Notes under the pieces: model-generated | Database searches by the model: none | The model's input: the letters and a program-made list of their open reading frames with translations, nothing else | Told to the model about the DNA's origin: nothing | Program-made: the position numbers and the translations under genes | Shown here: positions 11,757-23,115 of the stretch, piece by piece | Numbering within the stretch: position 1 is the stretch's first letter | How the letters are laid out: the number at the start of each line of letters is the position of its first letter | Source of the DNA: Chaunax sp. Z400 | Taxonomy: Eukaryota > Chordata > Actinopteri > Lophiiformes > Chaunacidae | Length of the DNA stretch: 64,000 bases | Assembly (NCBI GenBank): GCA_037577475.1 | Contig: CM075204.1 | Coordinates: 5,170,355-5,234,354, forward strand | Reading direction: 5' to 3'

Positions 11757-11990
11757 GTTGTTCCAACCCAACCGGTCAAAGCAGAAGGCCGCCCACCTTG
11801 AGTCCGGATCTGCTCGAGGTTTCTGCCTTTTTAAAAAAGGCAGTTTTTCCTCGCCATTGTCGCCAAGTGCTTGCTCAAGGTGCAATGTTGGGTCTCTTTA
11901 GAATAAAGAGTATGGTCTAGACCTGCTCTTCTTGGAAATTTTTTTTGTGATTTGGTGCTTTCTAAATAAATTGAATTGAATTGAATTACA
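11757..11990 (+). mobile_element. LINE/SINE-type 3' tail ending in GAATT repeats
   Basis: The block with CTCGAGGTTTCTGCC, TTTTTCCTCGCCATTGTCGC, AAGTGCTTGCTC, GGGTCTCTTTAGAATAAAGA and a final (TTGAA)n is a very common fish retroposon 3' end. Only the tail is present, as in a 5'-truncated insertion. It is repeated at 59384-59607. Confidence 0.6.
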
Positions 11991-13299
11991 CTACTGTTGT
12001 CTGTAGTTCCTATGTATATATACCTACATATACCTACATTAGAATAGTAAATAAATATGAATATATACTAATCTTCCTCCTGCTTCATAATAATTTGACA
12101 CAATGATCATTTATTTGTATTATTTTACATGTGATTGTACAGGTGTTAATGATATTGTACCTGCTCCCTGGCTCTGATCATTCAGTCCTGGGCTGTGCAC
12201 TGATGTACTGACCACATCTGTAACTACAGGTCATGTGATACATGGACCCACAAAGACTATTATCAAATCACATGTCTTTCTGGAGTAAATACTGGAAAAC
12301 TATGAAGAGGCTCTTAGAATCAGCCTCAAATAATGATGAAAAGCTTATTGATCGGAGTCAGTATGGAAAATGAAACATGAAGGAGTGTCTTTCAGTGAAC
12401 CTGAAGATTCAGTATTTAATAGTCCTGAGGTGAAGTCATTTGGTGTCCAATGAAACCTGAAACTTTACATTATTGGGATAAATAAGAACTTCATTTATAA
12501 TGACAGGAATTCATCATCTAATAATGATCTAATGTGAATAGTAAATAGAGGCTGTTAAATAGGTAAACCATACATTTAACAGATGAATAATGAAAGTTAC
12601 ACAACTTCAACATTTCAAGTTTAAAAGGTTTATTTGTCACATGTTAAAATGAAGGGTTGCAGATTAGTGAAGACTAAATACTGCAGTGTACTACTAGTAC
12701 TACTAGTACTACTCCTACTACTACTACTAGTAATAATATTATTATTATTATTATTATATGGGTTACCAAGTGACCAAAGTTTATAGTTTAGTTGATAAGA
12801 TGATGATTCTGAAGAAAACTGAAAACAAGAATCAGAGAAAGAAATGTTAAAATATTCAAATGTACTCAGTGCAAGAGGTTGAAAGAGAATAAAACTTCAT
12901 TTATATGATTTGAAAGTATTATTTGATAGTTGGGACGTGAACCTGAACCGGACCTGTCTTTTATTTGAGAGATGGGATCCGGGCCCATGCACTGATAAAG
13001 TTTGGATCCAAACCTGGCCAGGAGTCACAGACCTGACTGGCACCGATTGAACAGCTGATTACTAAGAACATTAAATGTTCATTTACAGGTTGTCAAAACA
13101 AAACGTGGTCTCAATGTAGTGTCTCCTCTGCGCCTCGCAGTGACACAAAGTTGGTGAAATACATCCAGGTTTCTGTAGTATTCCTCTTCCTGCTGATTGA
13201 GACAACTTGGCTGATCCACTCCTTCAGTCCACTTGTTGTGGTGGATGATAAACACAACCTGTGCAGAATCAGGCTTGCAGTCCTGTTGCATCTCTTCCC
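11991..13299. other. Intergenic, includes a segment missing from copy 2
   Basis: AT-rich, without recognised genes. 12112-12429 is absent from copy 2; CATT/GTGAAG flank the gap. A CTA/TAG triplet and TTA microsatellite lies at about 12694-12756. The ORF at 13079-13432 (-) has no recognisable domain. Confidence 0.45.
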
Positions 13300-13376
13300 T
13301 TACTGGATGTAAATTCCTTGTATGTTTACACATACTTGGCCAATAAAGCTGATTCTGATTCTGATATGCAATGATC
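13300..13376 (+). mobile_element. Retroposon 3' tail (GATTCT repeat)
   Basis: The string TTGGCCAATAAAGCTGATTC followed by a short TGATTC repeat is a familiar fish LINE 3' tail. It abuts the RTE-like fragment on the opposite strand. It is repeated in copy 2 near 60603-60668. Confidence 0.45.
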
Positions 13377-13429
13377 ACATATGATATAAACCCAACAGCA
13401 GCTTTCCTTGAGGAGGATAAGCAACGAGA

Positions 13430-13580
13430 CACATATGGTATAAAGGCTTACACCAAGGCGCCCCCAAGCCAGCAGAGAGATATAATCCCTCCAGCACGTC
13501 CTGGGTCGACCCCGGGGTCTCCTCCCACTGAGATACAGCCCAATTACCTCCCCAGACCAGGAAGTAATGAGTTTCACCTG
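13430..13580 (-). mobile_element. RTE-like LINE, C-terminal ORF scrap
   Basis: On the minus strand this reads RRPRGRPRTCWRDYISLLAW and then GRLGV, a phrase found near the C-terminus of fish RTE/Rex3-type polyproteins. No other LINE motif accompanies it. The same scrap occurs in copy 2 near 60732-60882. Confidence 0.5.
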
Positions 13581-13589
13581 TTCTCAATT

Positions 13590-15483
13590 TAGCCGTCTCC
13601 AAAGCTGTAAGCAGCCAGGTAGAAGGTGGCTCCATTCTCTCCTGACCTTTGCGCTGCAGTAAATGGAGATGAACGTCAGACTAAGGTGCTGTTACAGCCA
13701 GACCTGAGAGCTGATGGTCGCTCTCTCCTCCCCCTTTACACCTGTAGAGCACATGTGAAGATTGTGTATTGTTGTGGTGGCCTGACGATTACCTGAGGGT
13801 GGATTGTTTGGGCTGTAATGTGATTAATAATGTGAGCCTCTTGTAATAGGACTGAGGAACATGGTGTCCTGTATGATCCAGTCTGATGTTTACTTATGAA
13901 GTTAATGACATATAACTTACCTTTTGCGTGTTTTCTCCCACTGATGTAAATATTTAATTTGATGTTATGTTTTTGCCCCATTAGGAGGATCTCTGTTGCC
14001 ACTGCTGTTTTTGTCCTTTAGTTAATTCCTTTACCTAATTTGTTTCACCTTTGCTCATTCTTTATTTGATTGGTTTGCATTTGATGGTTAGTTTGACAGG
14101 AGGCGGGGCTCCCTGTCTTGTGGTTGGGTCTGGCACCATGGAGACGATATCAGCTACCTGAGTGAGACACACCAAAAGACACAGAGGTGCAAGAGCTTCA
14201 ACTACAAGGTAGGTCACAACATAACCAATAAGGGAACAAGACTAGGTGGACACTAGTGTACGGCTGACAGCGTATGGTCTAAAATGTGAATTCTTGGATG
14301 CTTAATGTTCACCTGAGCTCTCCCTCATGCTTCTGTCCTGCTCTATACTGGACTGTTACAGTGTGCCACCAGTTTCTCCATTCACACATCAGTAGGTTTT
14401 ATATCTTCCAGTTTCATTCCCTTTGCCATCAGGCACAGGGTTTCCCCAGAAAGCTGTCAGGCCAGGTGGCATGTATCTTTTGAACGGGGCCCGTAGTTTG
14501 GGCCCACCACAGGTTTATCCAACAGATGTGGTGAGTTACAAGCATTATGAGCTGCTTGAGCTGTGTCTGCCTATAATGGCATTGATTGGTTTGAAGAGAG
14601 GCTTGTGTCTGACATCAGTGTCTATTTAATTTCTCTCTCTCACATCCTGTCAGAAAATGTATTAAACTTTTCATAATGTTTGTGTTGGTAAAAATACTTA
14701 TTAAGTAGTCAGACAAATGTTATTTGGATCAAACTAAGTGGGAAAGTTTGGTCTAAACAAGAAGGGTGTTAGAAAGACCCTCACTCAGTAAGTCTTCAGC
14801 CACTTTAACAAAGCCTGTTCAAGGTGGCCCGTTGTGCCTTTATTGGCCTCTCCATTCTGTATGAAAGTTGCAAAGGTAGAACTGCAAGAGACAGTTAGCA
14901 GCTGGATACAAATAAACCCAAAATGTCTTCCATTTGGGGAGACAGCACACGGTTCAGGAGCTCCTTAAAGTTGTAGCCAGTATTTTTGTCATATTTTCTA
15001 AAATTGTCACTATGTCCTCACAGCAGCAGGCAGATAATCTGTGAAAAACATCAGACTCCTGCAGCCCCACCTAGTGCTCCTAATGCCGTTTGCAAGAATC
15101 CACCACGCCTGAATCCAAACCACCAATCAGAGCCAGGCAGAGTGTCTGATGAAGCGTCAATAACTCTGGTGCTCATGCTGCCGGCCCTCTTTCAATGCAT
15201 ACTCTCACTCGGTCACGCTTCTGTTGGGAGGGGCTTTTGAGGCAGGGCGCTCAGCATGGGGGGAGATGGAGGGACCTGGAAGCTGTACTCATTCAAATTG
15301 TCAAGCTGAGTCTGCTCTCTTCTCAGTCTTATCTCTTTTGCTTGTTGGAGGCTGCCGTGCCATTTATTACACTCTAATTATTATTTTTACTACACTGTTT
15401 ACAGAAAGAGTGAGGAGTGACAAAATCACAGTAATATTGTGCACACACTGACATAGTGAAAAATGTGCAAGGGAGGAACGAAC
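13590..15483. other. No gene recognised; copy-1-specific segment inside
   Basis: Several open frames of 60-90 codons are conserved in both copies only because the DNA is nearly identical; none has known motifs. 14621-14751 is present here and missing in copy 2, flanked by TCTA at both ends. Confidence 0.4.
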
Positions 15484-16783
15484 CTGAGGTGCAGCAACTA
15501 TGTGCTGGATGGGCTGAGAAGAACCCTGAGGTGTTTGGCCTTGCAGGATAGGAGGGAGCATCATGGGTGGAGGTGGAGGAGGCCGGGGTAGAGGAGACAC
15601 AATAGGAGGGCCACGCATTACCTGCAGTTTCTGACGCATTACCTATTAACACAGTGTTAGGATACTAAAATAGACATGAAGTGGAGAACAGATTCACCAA
15701 CTATACCCTTGTGTTGTGAAGTCTGCATCACACTGTAGCTCATGGTCAAATATACCTGCTGTTTATGTCTCTGTCAATACTAGGAATGATCTGGTTGACG
15801 ATTTGTGTATTTCTCAGTTCAAGTTTTCTCTTGTGGTGGTAAACTGGATTGGAACTGAATTGTTCTGGGGTTGTGGGGAAATCGAATGTGTGAAATTTCA
15901 ATGAATTCTGTGTCGCGGTTTTTGAGGAGATGCAGACAAACTATTACCCATGATGTAACCCTATATGCAGCCCTCTCAATAAGTTTACCAGGTTTAGCAG
16001 AAGGGGAAGCGAGCACAGTAGAAGGCAGGGCCAAAAGCCCTAGTGTGCCTGATCACTTGTGATCCAACTATACTGCGATTAATCTCCATCTCTGTATGTG
16101 TGTCTGTATGTATTTATGTACGTACTTCGCCTACCTAAAGAGCTGTTCATCTGATGTACTTCAAGCTTGGCATGTCAGTTGCAGGAGGCCCAAGGAACTG
16201 CAGTGTTGAATTTGGTTCAATATGGATAGATGCTTAATAAATGGGATGAGGCATAGGGCATGTCCTCACCTACCTCTGTGCTCATTGATTACAGGTCACT
16301 TTTGCTGCTGGATGCTGGATATAATGTATGACCAAGAAAGCTGCAACCAGCAATACCACCGGCCAAGCAAACAGCTCATTCTGAACATGCATGTTCATGG
16401 TATGGACACTGCACCAGTCTAGAGTAAAAATAGGGGGTTCCTGGGGCGATTCTGCATATCACGTAGACTGGATACTACGATGCCTAAAGTGCAATTGATT
16501 TGTGTCACTGTTTCAATTGCCATGAAAGGCTAGGATGTGAGAGATGGAGAGGGAAATAAAAAGAGAGATTATGTAGAGGGGTGTTAGATCTTTACCCTGG
16601 TTTTATTTCCTTTTGAAAAGAACTGCTACTGTGAAGCTGTGTGATGCAAATATTTACAGAGGAAATACCGCAAGTTAGTGAATAAAGCAGTAAAGTGAGA
16701 GAAGGTGAAGTGAACCTTACCAGGTCTCTGTAGGATGTGGGGGACAAAGGCTGGTCTCATCATGGGTGGACGCACTGGTGGGA
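15484..16783 (-). pseudogene. rbm42: RBM42 exons D and E (proline-rich middle), copy 1
   Basis: Exon D, 16783-16721 (or to 16716 if the donor is gttcac after GGTAAG), reads PPVRPPMMRPAFVPHILQRP after acceptor gtctgtcacag. Exon E, about 15621-15484 (possibly starting at 15630 or 15642), reads VMRGPPIVSPLPRPPPPPP then MMLPP and IQHIVAAPQ before donor gttcgt. RPAFVPH(I/V)LQR and PPMMLPP are hallmarks of RBM42, an RRM protein linked to splicing, mRNA and stress granules. Exon D starts in phase 1, which fits the end of exon B at 23116. No RRM exon follows below 15484, where sequence runs into the oppositely oriented PIM-like gene. Called pseudogene because no complete gene can be built in the window; a rearranged or misassembled real gene is the alternative. 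Confidence 0.65.
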
Positions 16784-16888
16784 CTGTGACAGACACAAGT
16801 TACACAATGTTAATGACACATGGAAAAAGGCCCAGAATGACAGCAGAATGGAGTCTGTGCTGTGAGACAATTCACCTTAAACAGTCTA

Positions 16889-18425
16889 CAATAGAATAGA
16901 ATGCTTTATTGTCACTGAACAACTGTACAACAACATTTCTGTCAGTGGAAGGAAACACAAGGTTAAAAAATGACACAACACATAATCACACACAAAAATA
17001 ATAAATAGTCAAATAATACAAAAGTAAAAGTTCAGTAATAAACAGTATCATAAAAAAAAAGGTATTGACTCAGTCCAGTGGATCCAGTACTACCAGTTTA
17101 CAGAGTTCAGTTCTCTGAGGGCTCATGGGTAGAAACTGTTAAGCAGTCTAGAGGTGTGGGTCTTAATAGACCTGTAGATCCTTCCAGAGGGCAGCAGACT
17201 GAGAAGATGGTGTCCCGGGTGAGATGAGTCTGTTTGTGGCCCGACGCAGACATGGGACTCTGTCTATGTCCTGGAGAGAGGGAAGCTGTGTTTATGATGT
17301 TCTGTTCTGATCCAATGACTCTCTGTAGTGCTTTCCTGTCAGCCTCAGTGCAGCTAGTAAACCACACCAGGATGCCATAAGAGAGGATACTTTCCACAGA
17401 ACAGTGATAGAAGGACAGCAGCAGCTGCTGAGACAGGTTCACTCTGCGTAGAGGTCTTAGAAAGGAGAGCCGACGCTGTGCCTTCTTCACCAGAGGTTGT
17501 GTTCACTGTCCAGAGACGTCCTGGAGATGTGTGCGCCCTGGAATTTAAAGTCAGTGACTTTCTCCTCTGATGTATGGTGGAGCAGGTTCCTCTCTCTTTT
17601 TCCTGAAATCAATGATCATTTCTTTTGTTTTGGAGATGTTGAGGACCAGGTTACAGACAGAACACCATTTGGTCAGTTCATGGACCTCGTCCATGTAGGC
17701 AGCCTCGTCACCGTCGTGTCATCTGCAGACTTGATGAATGTGTCGGTGCTGTGGGTCGGTGCGCAGTGGTGAGTGTAGAGAAGAGGAGTCAGCACACGAC
17801 CCTGAGGAGCTCCAGTGTCAGGGTTGATGATAGATGTTTCCTCATCCTGACAGACTGTGGTCGGTTTGTTAAGAAGTCCATGATCACACTGAATATATCT
17901 GGCTGACACCCAGTTCCAGCAGTTTGGAACCAATCTGCTGGGAATGATGGTGTTAAACGCAGAGCTGAAGTCCAAACACAACATCCTCACATAAGAGCCA
18001 GGGTGTTCCAGATGAGTCAGTGCAGTGTGGAGAGCTGTATTAACGGCACCTTCTGTTGACTCTATAGGTGAACTGATGATGGTCCAGTGTGGGTGGGAGA
18101 GATGATTTGATGTGTTTTTGGACCAGCCTCTCAAAGCACGTCATCACAGTGGAGGTGAGAGCCACAGGTCTGTAGTCCTTAAGGCTGCTGGTAGCGGTTT
18201 CCCACTGTTGTGGCAGACTTGAAGCATTTGGGGACGGTGCATGCTGACAGGGAGAGGTTGAAGATCTTGCTGAAAACCTCTTCCAGTTGATCTGCACAGT
18301 CACCCCTCCCTGGGATGCCATCAGGGCCAGCAGTCTTCCTGGGGTTGACACCACGGAGCATCTCCTCACCTTGTCTGTGCTGACAGTGAGTGTTACGCTG
18401 CTGGTGGTTGGTAGCAGTGCAGATC
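16889..18425 (-). mobile_element. Jockey/CR1-group fish LINE, RT part, decayed
   Basis: The minus strand shows RT pieces in order: GVNPRKTAGPDGIPG (18361-18179), YRPVALTSTVMTCFERLVQK (18369-18040 frame), VRMLCLDFSSAFNTIIPSRL, TGAPQGRVLTPLLY and SADDTTV (18134-17673), then KKAQRRLSFLRPLRR, FYHCSVESILSYGILVW and RKALQRVIG (17490-17107). The 3' tail on the plus strand begins ATAGAATAGAATGCTTTATT at 16889. Frameshifts and stops separate the blocks, and the endonuclease is missing. The catalytic tetrad reads SADD rather than the common FADD. It lies between RBM42 exons D and C. Confidence 0.8.
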
Positions 18426-18978
18426 TAAAATATCTAAAATTACTTGTGTATTTTAGGTCATTCTAGTTACAGCTATTTATGGGAAGTTTAATTTTCCACT
18501 TCATTTATAAATGCATTTAAAATGATTGATACTTTCATCCATTTCTTATGGCATAACTTAGTAAGGAAGTGAAAATGAATGGTGCCAAGAAAAGTGACTG
18601 AACAGCTATGATGATCTGGATCATTCTAAGAACAATATATGGCTTTTGCTTTGAGGCAACAGCTGATATGACCCTTTTTAACCTTTGTGTCGTGTTCGTT
18701 TCTTCCCCCTTACTTTGGTGCTCCCGGTCAAATTTGACCGGCCTGTTTTAACTGCTCTTACATTAACACAAAAACCATTGATCATCACCAAATTTTATTT
18801 AACTCCCTTTTAAGCTGTAAACAATGTCTCAGACTACTGGTTTACACGAATAACTGCAGTGAATATACAAAGAATAGACACAGAAATTGTAAATTGTATT
18901 CCAAAATTAACATTTATTGTAAAAAAAAGAAACAAACAAAAATCAAAACAGAGACCAAATTCACAGAACATCAGAACA

Positions 18979-19004
18979 TCAACATGAACACATCATCTGT
19001 GTGT

Positions 19005-19035
<31 letters not shown>

Positions 19036-19959
19036 GGCGCGTGTGTCTTCACACACAGGAGTGGCATTTTGCAATCTCCTGGCATCACATGTTGCCCAGA
19101 TCTTGATCCCATACTTGCCTGGTTTGCTTGGGATGTACTGTTTGAACGGACAGCGACCTCTGAAAGGGACCAGGCGCTCGTCCACTGTCACCTCAGGGCC
19201 TGGATTGTACATCAGTGGTAGGCGCTCCACCCACCTGTCCCAAACATTCCTGATGGCAGCCAGTTTGTCGTCTCGCCAGCGGAAAGGTCGTGTAGTTCTG
19301 TCATCAAATCGGATAACTCGTGAGAGGACATGAAACTGTTGCAGGGACATAGTTGACCGGAATATAGGCCTCCCTGACTCCGCATCCCACAGACTTTTTG
19401 TAGCCTCATTGTTGGACCGATATACTCCTGCTAAAATCAACAGACCCATGTAGGCTTGGAGGTCTACCTGGTCCAATGCTTTCCATGTGTCCCCAAACAC
19501 ACGCCTCCCCTCCAGGTTTGTCATTTCCAGTATAATTTCCACAATGGACTCTGGTAAAAAGAGTTGGAAGCTGGACTTGATGTCATCCACATGAGATGTT
19601 GCATATCGTGTTGGCCCTGGCGTCATCCTAACAATATTTTCCACTCTTGCTCTGCCTCCTCTGTCCTGGGTGGATGAATACCAGAGCAAATTGCCATCCT
19701 TGGACTGGAATGTCACCTCAGGTGCCTCTTCCTCAGGTGCCTCTTCCCCAGGTGTGTCTTCCTCAGGGGCCTCTTCCTCGCCATCTATTGACTGGTCGGT
19801 CTCACAATGGTCTGGATCAAAATCGGGATCGATGTTGTCTTCTATTTCTGAGACATCCTCCTCTATTTCTGGTTCAACTTCAATCCCCTCTTCATCACGT
19901 TGAAACAAAAGTTCAAGAGCCTCTCTGACGAGAAATCGTCTGACCGGGCGCCTACTCAT
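18979..19959 (-). pseudogene. piggyBac transposase, C-terminally truncated
   Basis: Start ATG at 19959-19957 (MSRRPVRRFLVREALELL). An acidic N-terminal region with EEAPEE repeats (about residues 25-80) is followed by the piggyBac domain: DLQAYMGLLILAGVYRS, LWDAESGRPIFRSTMS, FDDRTTR and TVDERLVPFRGRCPF, which holds the first catalytic Asp, then YIPSKPGKYGIKIWATCDA. After this the frame runs into a His-Thr stretch encoded by the (TG)n microsatellite at about 19003-19036 and stops. The parts with the second and third catalytic Asp and the Cys-rich zinc finger are absent. The junction from DARRLQNATP into the repeat marks the deletion. Confidence 0.85.
18999..19040. repeat. (TG)n microsatellite
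   Basis: An almost pure run of TG dinucleotides lies exactly where the deleted part of the piggyBac transposase should begin, so it is read as a His-Thr tail. Confidence 0.95.
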
Positions 19960-20261
19960 TGTGTTCAGAGTAAAATGAGAGCAATGCACACAAAAAAAGC
20001 TATATATAAGGGGTCTGTGAGAAGATATGATACATTTTGTATCGGAAAGTGTGGTTCACGTGGGGGGGTGGCCACATAAGCCCGGGAAATAGACAGGTTC
20101 CCATAACAAACACCTAATTGTTTACTTTGAAATGTGGAACAGGTGTTATACGTTTAGTCTGGAAGGTGTGGTTCACGTGGGGAGATAGGCACATAAGCGT
20201 GGGAAATATGTGGGACGAGGAGACACCTAATTGTTCAGTCTGAAAGGGGTTCACGTGGGGT

Positions 20262-20277
20262 GGAGTGTGTGTGTGTG

Positions 20278-20308
<31 letters not shown>

Positions 20309-20370
20309 GAGTGTGTGTGTGTGTGCGTGTAGGTGTGTGGGTGTGTGTGTGTGGTGGTGGTTGTGGATTT
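20262..20370. repeat. (TG)n-rich microsatellite in the piggyBac right end
   Basis: Runs of TG are interrupted by GGAG and TAGG. It lies between the subterminal TTCACGTGGGG repeats and the right inverted repeat of the element. Confidence 0.9.
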
Positions 20371-20981
20371 GTGGTTGTGTACTATCTGATGGATGAACAC
20401 AATCTAGGGTCACCCATTAATTTCCTATGGCGGTCATTTTTGACCGGGAACACCACAGGTTTTACAAAGTTGACTAAACCACTCAAAATTCAATGAAAGT
20501 GGTGATCAGCAATTGTATATGTTCAAATGCCTAGTGTGGAGGATATCATAAGGCCTTGAGACGATCAAATGTAAAACACAATATTTATGATTGATGAAAG
20601 TAGGAAATCGGTCAGATTTGACCCGAACACGACAGAAAGGTTAACATGACATGTTCCCATGATCAAAGCAACAGTTTTCCCAGTTTGGTGAGGTTTGGTT
20701 TGGATTGACCTGCACAGAGCCCCGACCTCAACAACATTCAGAAACCTTGGTCCTCATTAGTCAACATCACTAATACTCCTCTGGCTGAATAAGAGCAGAT
20801 CCCTGTAATGAGGATCCAGTATCTGGTGGAAACCCTGTCCAGTAGGGTGAGGCTTTTATAACAGCACTTGCAGTGTGTGTCCAGTTACTTACAGTGACCA
20901 TTTACTGTAGTGGAACTGAACACTATATGGTTTCCTATGTCATCAGAGTTAATAGAAAGCAGACTACTGATTTAAATGTAC

Positions 20982-21116
20982 TTCAGGGTGTGGTGGCTCA
21001 GGCTCAGGCATGTTGGGTCCAATGACAGCGCCACCGTCTTCACTCTCCTTCTTGTCCAGTAGACCTGCTGCCATCACTGCTGCCTGCTGCTCTGCAACCC
21101 GTGCTGCCAGTTCCTC
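20982..21116 (-). pseudogene. rbm42: RBM42 exon C (segment just before the RRM region), out of order
   Basis: A 135-base exon with acceptor tttttcag and donor gtacat, phase 0 at both ends. It reads EELAARVAEQQAAVMAAGLL and AVIGPNMPEPEPPHPE. The IGP.(M/L)P..PEPEP phrase belongs after the proline-rich exons of RBM42 and before its RNA-binding domain. Here it sits upstream (minus-strand sense) of exons D and E, and its phase does not fit the end of exon B (phase 1) but does fit the end of exon E (phase 0). This points to rearrangement of the locus. No lesion is seen within the exon. Confidence 0.65.
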
Positions 21117-21387
21117 CTGAAAAATTCCCATTAGACACACAGTGGCTCATTATCGGGAAATCTGATGGTACAACAGCAGCGTACCTTCTTGTGTGTCACA
21201 CCCTGTCTGTTCATGTAATGATGACTCTCAGACAACATAAACAAAATATTAAATCGCAAGACAGACAAGCACACAACAAGCTCTTAGGACATAATACTTT
21301 GACAGTATTCTGTTATATATGAATCAAAATGCAAATACCATTCTGGCTTGTCTCTCGGCTCTAACATCATTTCTTTTATGTCCAACT

Positions 21388-21568
21388 GCTGACTGGGAGA
21401 GGTTGAAGATCTTGCTGAAAACCTCTGGCAGTTGATCTGCACAGTCACCCCTCCCTGGGATGCCATCGGGGCCAGCAGTCTTCCTGGGGTTGACACCACG
21501 GAGCATCTCCTCACCTTGTCTGTGCTGACAGTGAGTGTTACGCTGCTGGTGGTTGGTAGCGGTGCAGA
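21388..21568 (-). mobile_element. LINE fragment duplicated from the same source as 18244-18424
   Basis: 181 bases align without gaps to 18244-18424, differing at only a handful of positions, and encode the same GVNPRKTAGPDGIPG block. It lies in the interval between RBM42 exons C and B. It is too short to carry function; insertion as a scrap or local duplication are both possible. Confidence 0.8.
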
Positions 21569-21589
21569 CCCAGTCTTTAGAAGTTCGTA

Positions 21590-23115
21590 TCGGCTATATG
21601 TGGAGTCGCTGGTCGACAGACAAGCAAACAAAACAGTCAAAAACAACCACATCGCAGAGAGCTAAGCTGTGCATATGTGCGCGCCGCCATCTTGAACATA
21701 AACATGAATCTTTTTGCAGTCTCAAATTGCCAGTGACACATATGAAGTACTTCCACTGAATGGTACAGCGTGGCTCCAAGTTTTCAGTACTGACCACTAT
21801 GCCTATGTATTGAGCCTTCATTTGTAAAAATCTATAGATCACTGGTTTCAGGCCCTGACAGATGTAGTAGCCAGTCGCTTTTTCTTCATTTAGTCTCAGT
21901 CCTGTGTTAAATGTCCTTTTTAGTTTTTGTCATATGTGAAAATAATCCTGTTTCGTTTCAGTCGACTAAAATTCTTGGTCTTTTAGTCTTGTTTTAGTCA
22001 ATAAGGCAATAACATTTCAGTCAATCTAGTCTGGTGAAATACAATCATTTTCTCCTTTTACTCTGATTTGACATTAGATTTATCTGCTCATTATCTGATG
22101 AAAAAAAAGGTCGACTGATTAAAAGTGTAGCTTTGCAGAAGGTGTCTGGTCTGATGATGTCAATTTAAGGAAAGCATCCGGACACAGAACACGCTTGGAT
22201 TTGCATATTTATTTTGAACCAGGTGCAGCTCCATGCCAGTGAACCGGGCTTCTTTCCCACTTAGAGTTGGAGAATGTTTAAGACCATTTTGGCCCAAAGA
22301 CCTCGAAACATTTGCCCTACCAGCTGAAACTGCCAGACTCTGAGCACCAGCTGTCCTGAGGGAAGCTTCAGAGACAACCAGCTATGTGATGGTTCTATTA
22401 GTCTTTTGCCCCTATTCCCAGGTCTGATGACCCATTTAAATAGTTAAATTTAAAGGGGCCCATGGAAAATTCACTACTGTGAAATAAATAGTAATGCCAC
22501 AGACTTGCAGCTCAGATCAAAATGTAGGTGAAACTGTGCTGAGTGAGTTAGGTGCCACATTTGAAGTATCATTAAAAGTTACTGAACTCCACCTTTAAAC
22601 CATCTTTAGTGAAATACTGTTTTTCTTGAATAACTATCAATCTAATAATGATACCAATGTCATTCTTCATTCTAGTGGCAGGTTTTCATGGTCCAGGAGT
22701 CATTATGAGGGTCAAACTAACATGGGAATGTTGCTTCTAGGTATAATGACATGATGGGGAAACGGATCTGCCTTGGTGGAGGTTTGTGGTCTGGAGTGCT
22801 GTCAAAACTACAATCAATTCCTTTTCCGTAGCCTCCCATCTTTCAAATGACACCAGAAATATGCATTTAAGCCTTCACATAAAGGGGGAGGAGCTGTTTC
22901 TCATTCTTTTTGGTTGCGACTGGGCTTGTTACATTATATCAAGTGTGATTACCACCATTTTTTGTAATGTACTGCAATTTTCAATTTTTTTTAAATGAAG
23001 AGGGGCTCAAAAGTCACCCTAACGCTACGAGACTTAGAATGGTGATGAGTGTTTTTCACAGAGTATGTTATTTCCAAACCATCTTTGATCTATGCGTGTG
23101 AGAGTTTATGCTCAC
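21590..23115. other. No recognised gene
   Basis: The interval between the LINE fragment and RBM42 exon B. CTGCCTTGGTGGAGGTTTG near 22770 resembles the end of a common fish dispersed repeat. No coding signal is seen. Confidence 0.4.

Larger units (their letters stand above)
10324..16841 (+). repeat. Segmental duplication, copy 1
   Basis: Nearly identical to 57591-64000 in the same orientation. The start is sharp: TTTCCACGTTTAAATG is shared from 10324, while bases to the left (end of intron 5 donor side) do not match. It contains PIM-like exons 6-8, a TTA microsatellite, LINE tails and RBM42 exons D and E. It holds 318 bases (12112-12429) and 131 bases (14621-14751) that the second copy lacks, and it lacks about 700 bases found there at 58394-59128. 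The right end cannot be placed because copy 2 runs off the window. Confidence 0.9.
18678..20644 (-). mobile_element. piggyBac element with TTAA target sites, internally deleted
   Basis: Flanked by TTAA at 18678-18681 and 20641-20644. The inner ends match as inverted repeats: CCTTTGTGTCGTGTTCG at 18682 and, read from the other end, CCTTTCTGTCGTGTTCG up to 20640. Subterminal sequence carries a perfect palindrome CCGGTCAAATTTGACCGG (18724-18741) and two imperfect relatives on the right (20430-20448, 20609-20624). Three TTCACGTGGGG repeats and two ACACCTAATTGTT repeats lie at 20050-20250, plus a TG microsatellite at 20262-20352. TTAA targets and CCTTT termini are diagnostic for piggyBac. The transposase inside is cut short, so this copy is non-autonomous. 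Confidence 0.88.

Noticed and set aside
11203..11920. Long frames rich in Leu or Ile, which might suggest membrane proteins
   Set aside because: They are translations of the ATT microsatellite, present in every frame; the copy 2 equivalents (59103-59538) are artefacts of the same kind.
19647..19928. Plus-strand Ser/Pro-rich frames over the piggyBac transposase
   Set aside because: Antisense of the acidic EEAPEE region of the transposase.
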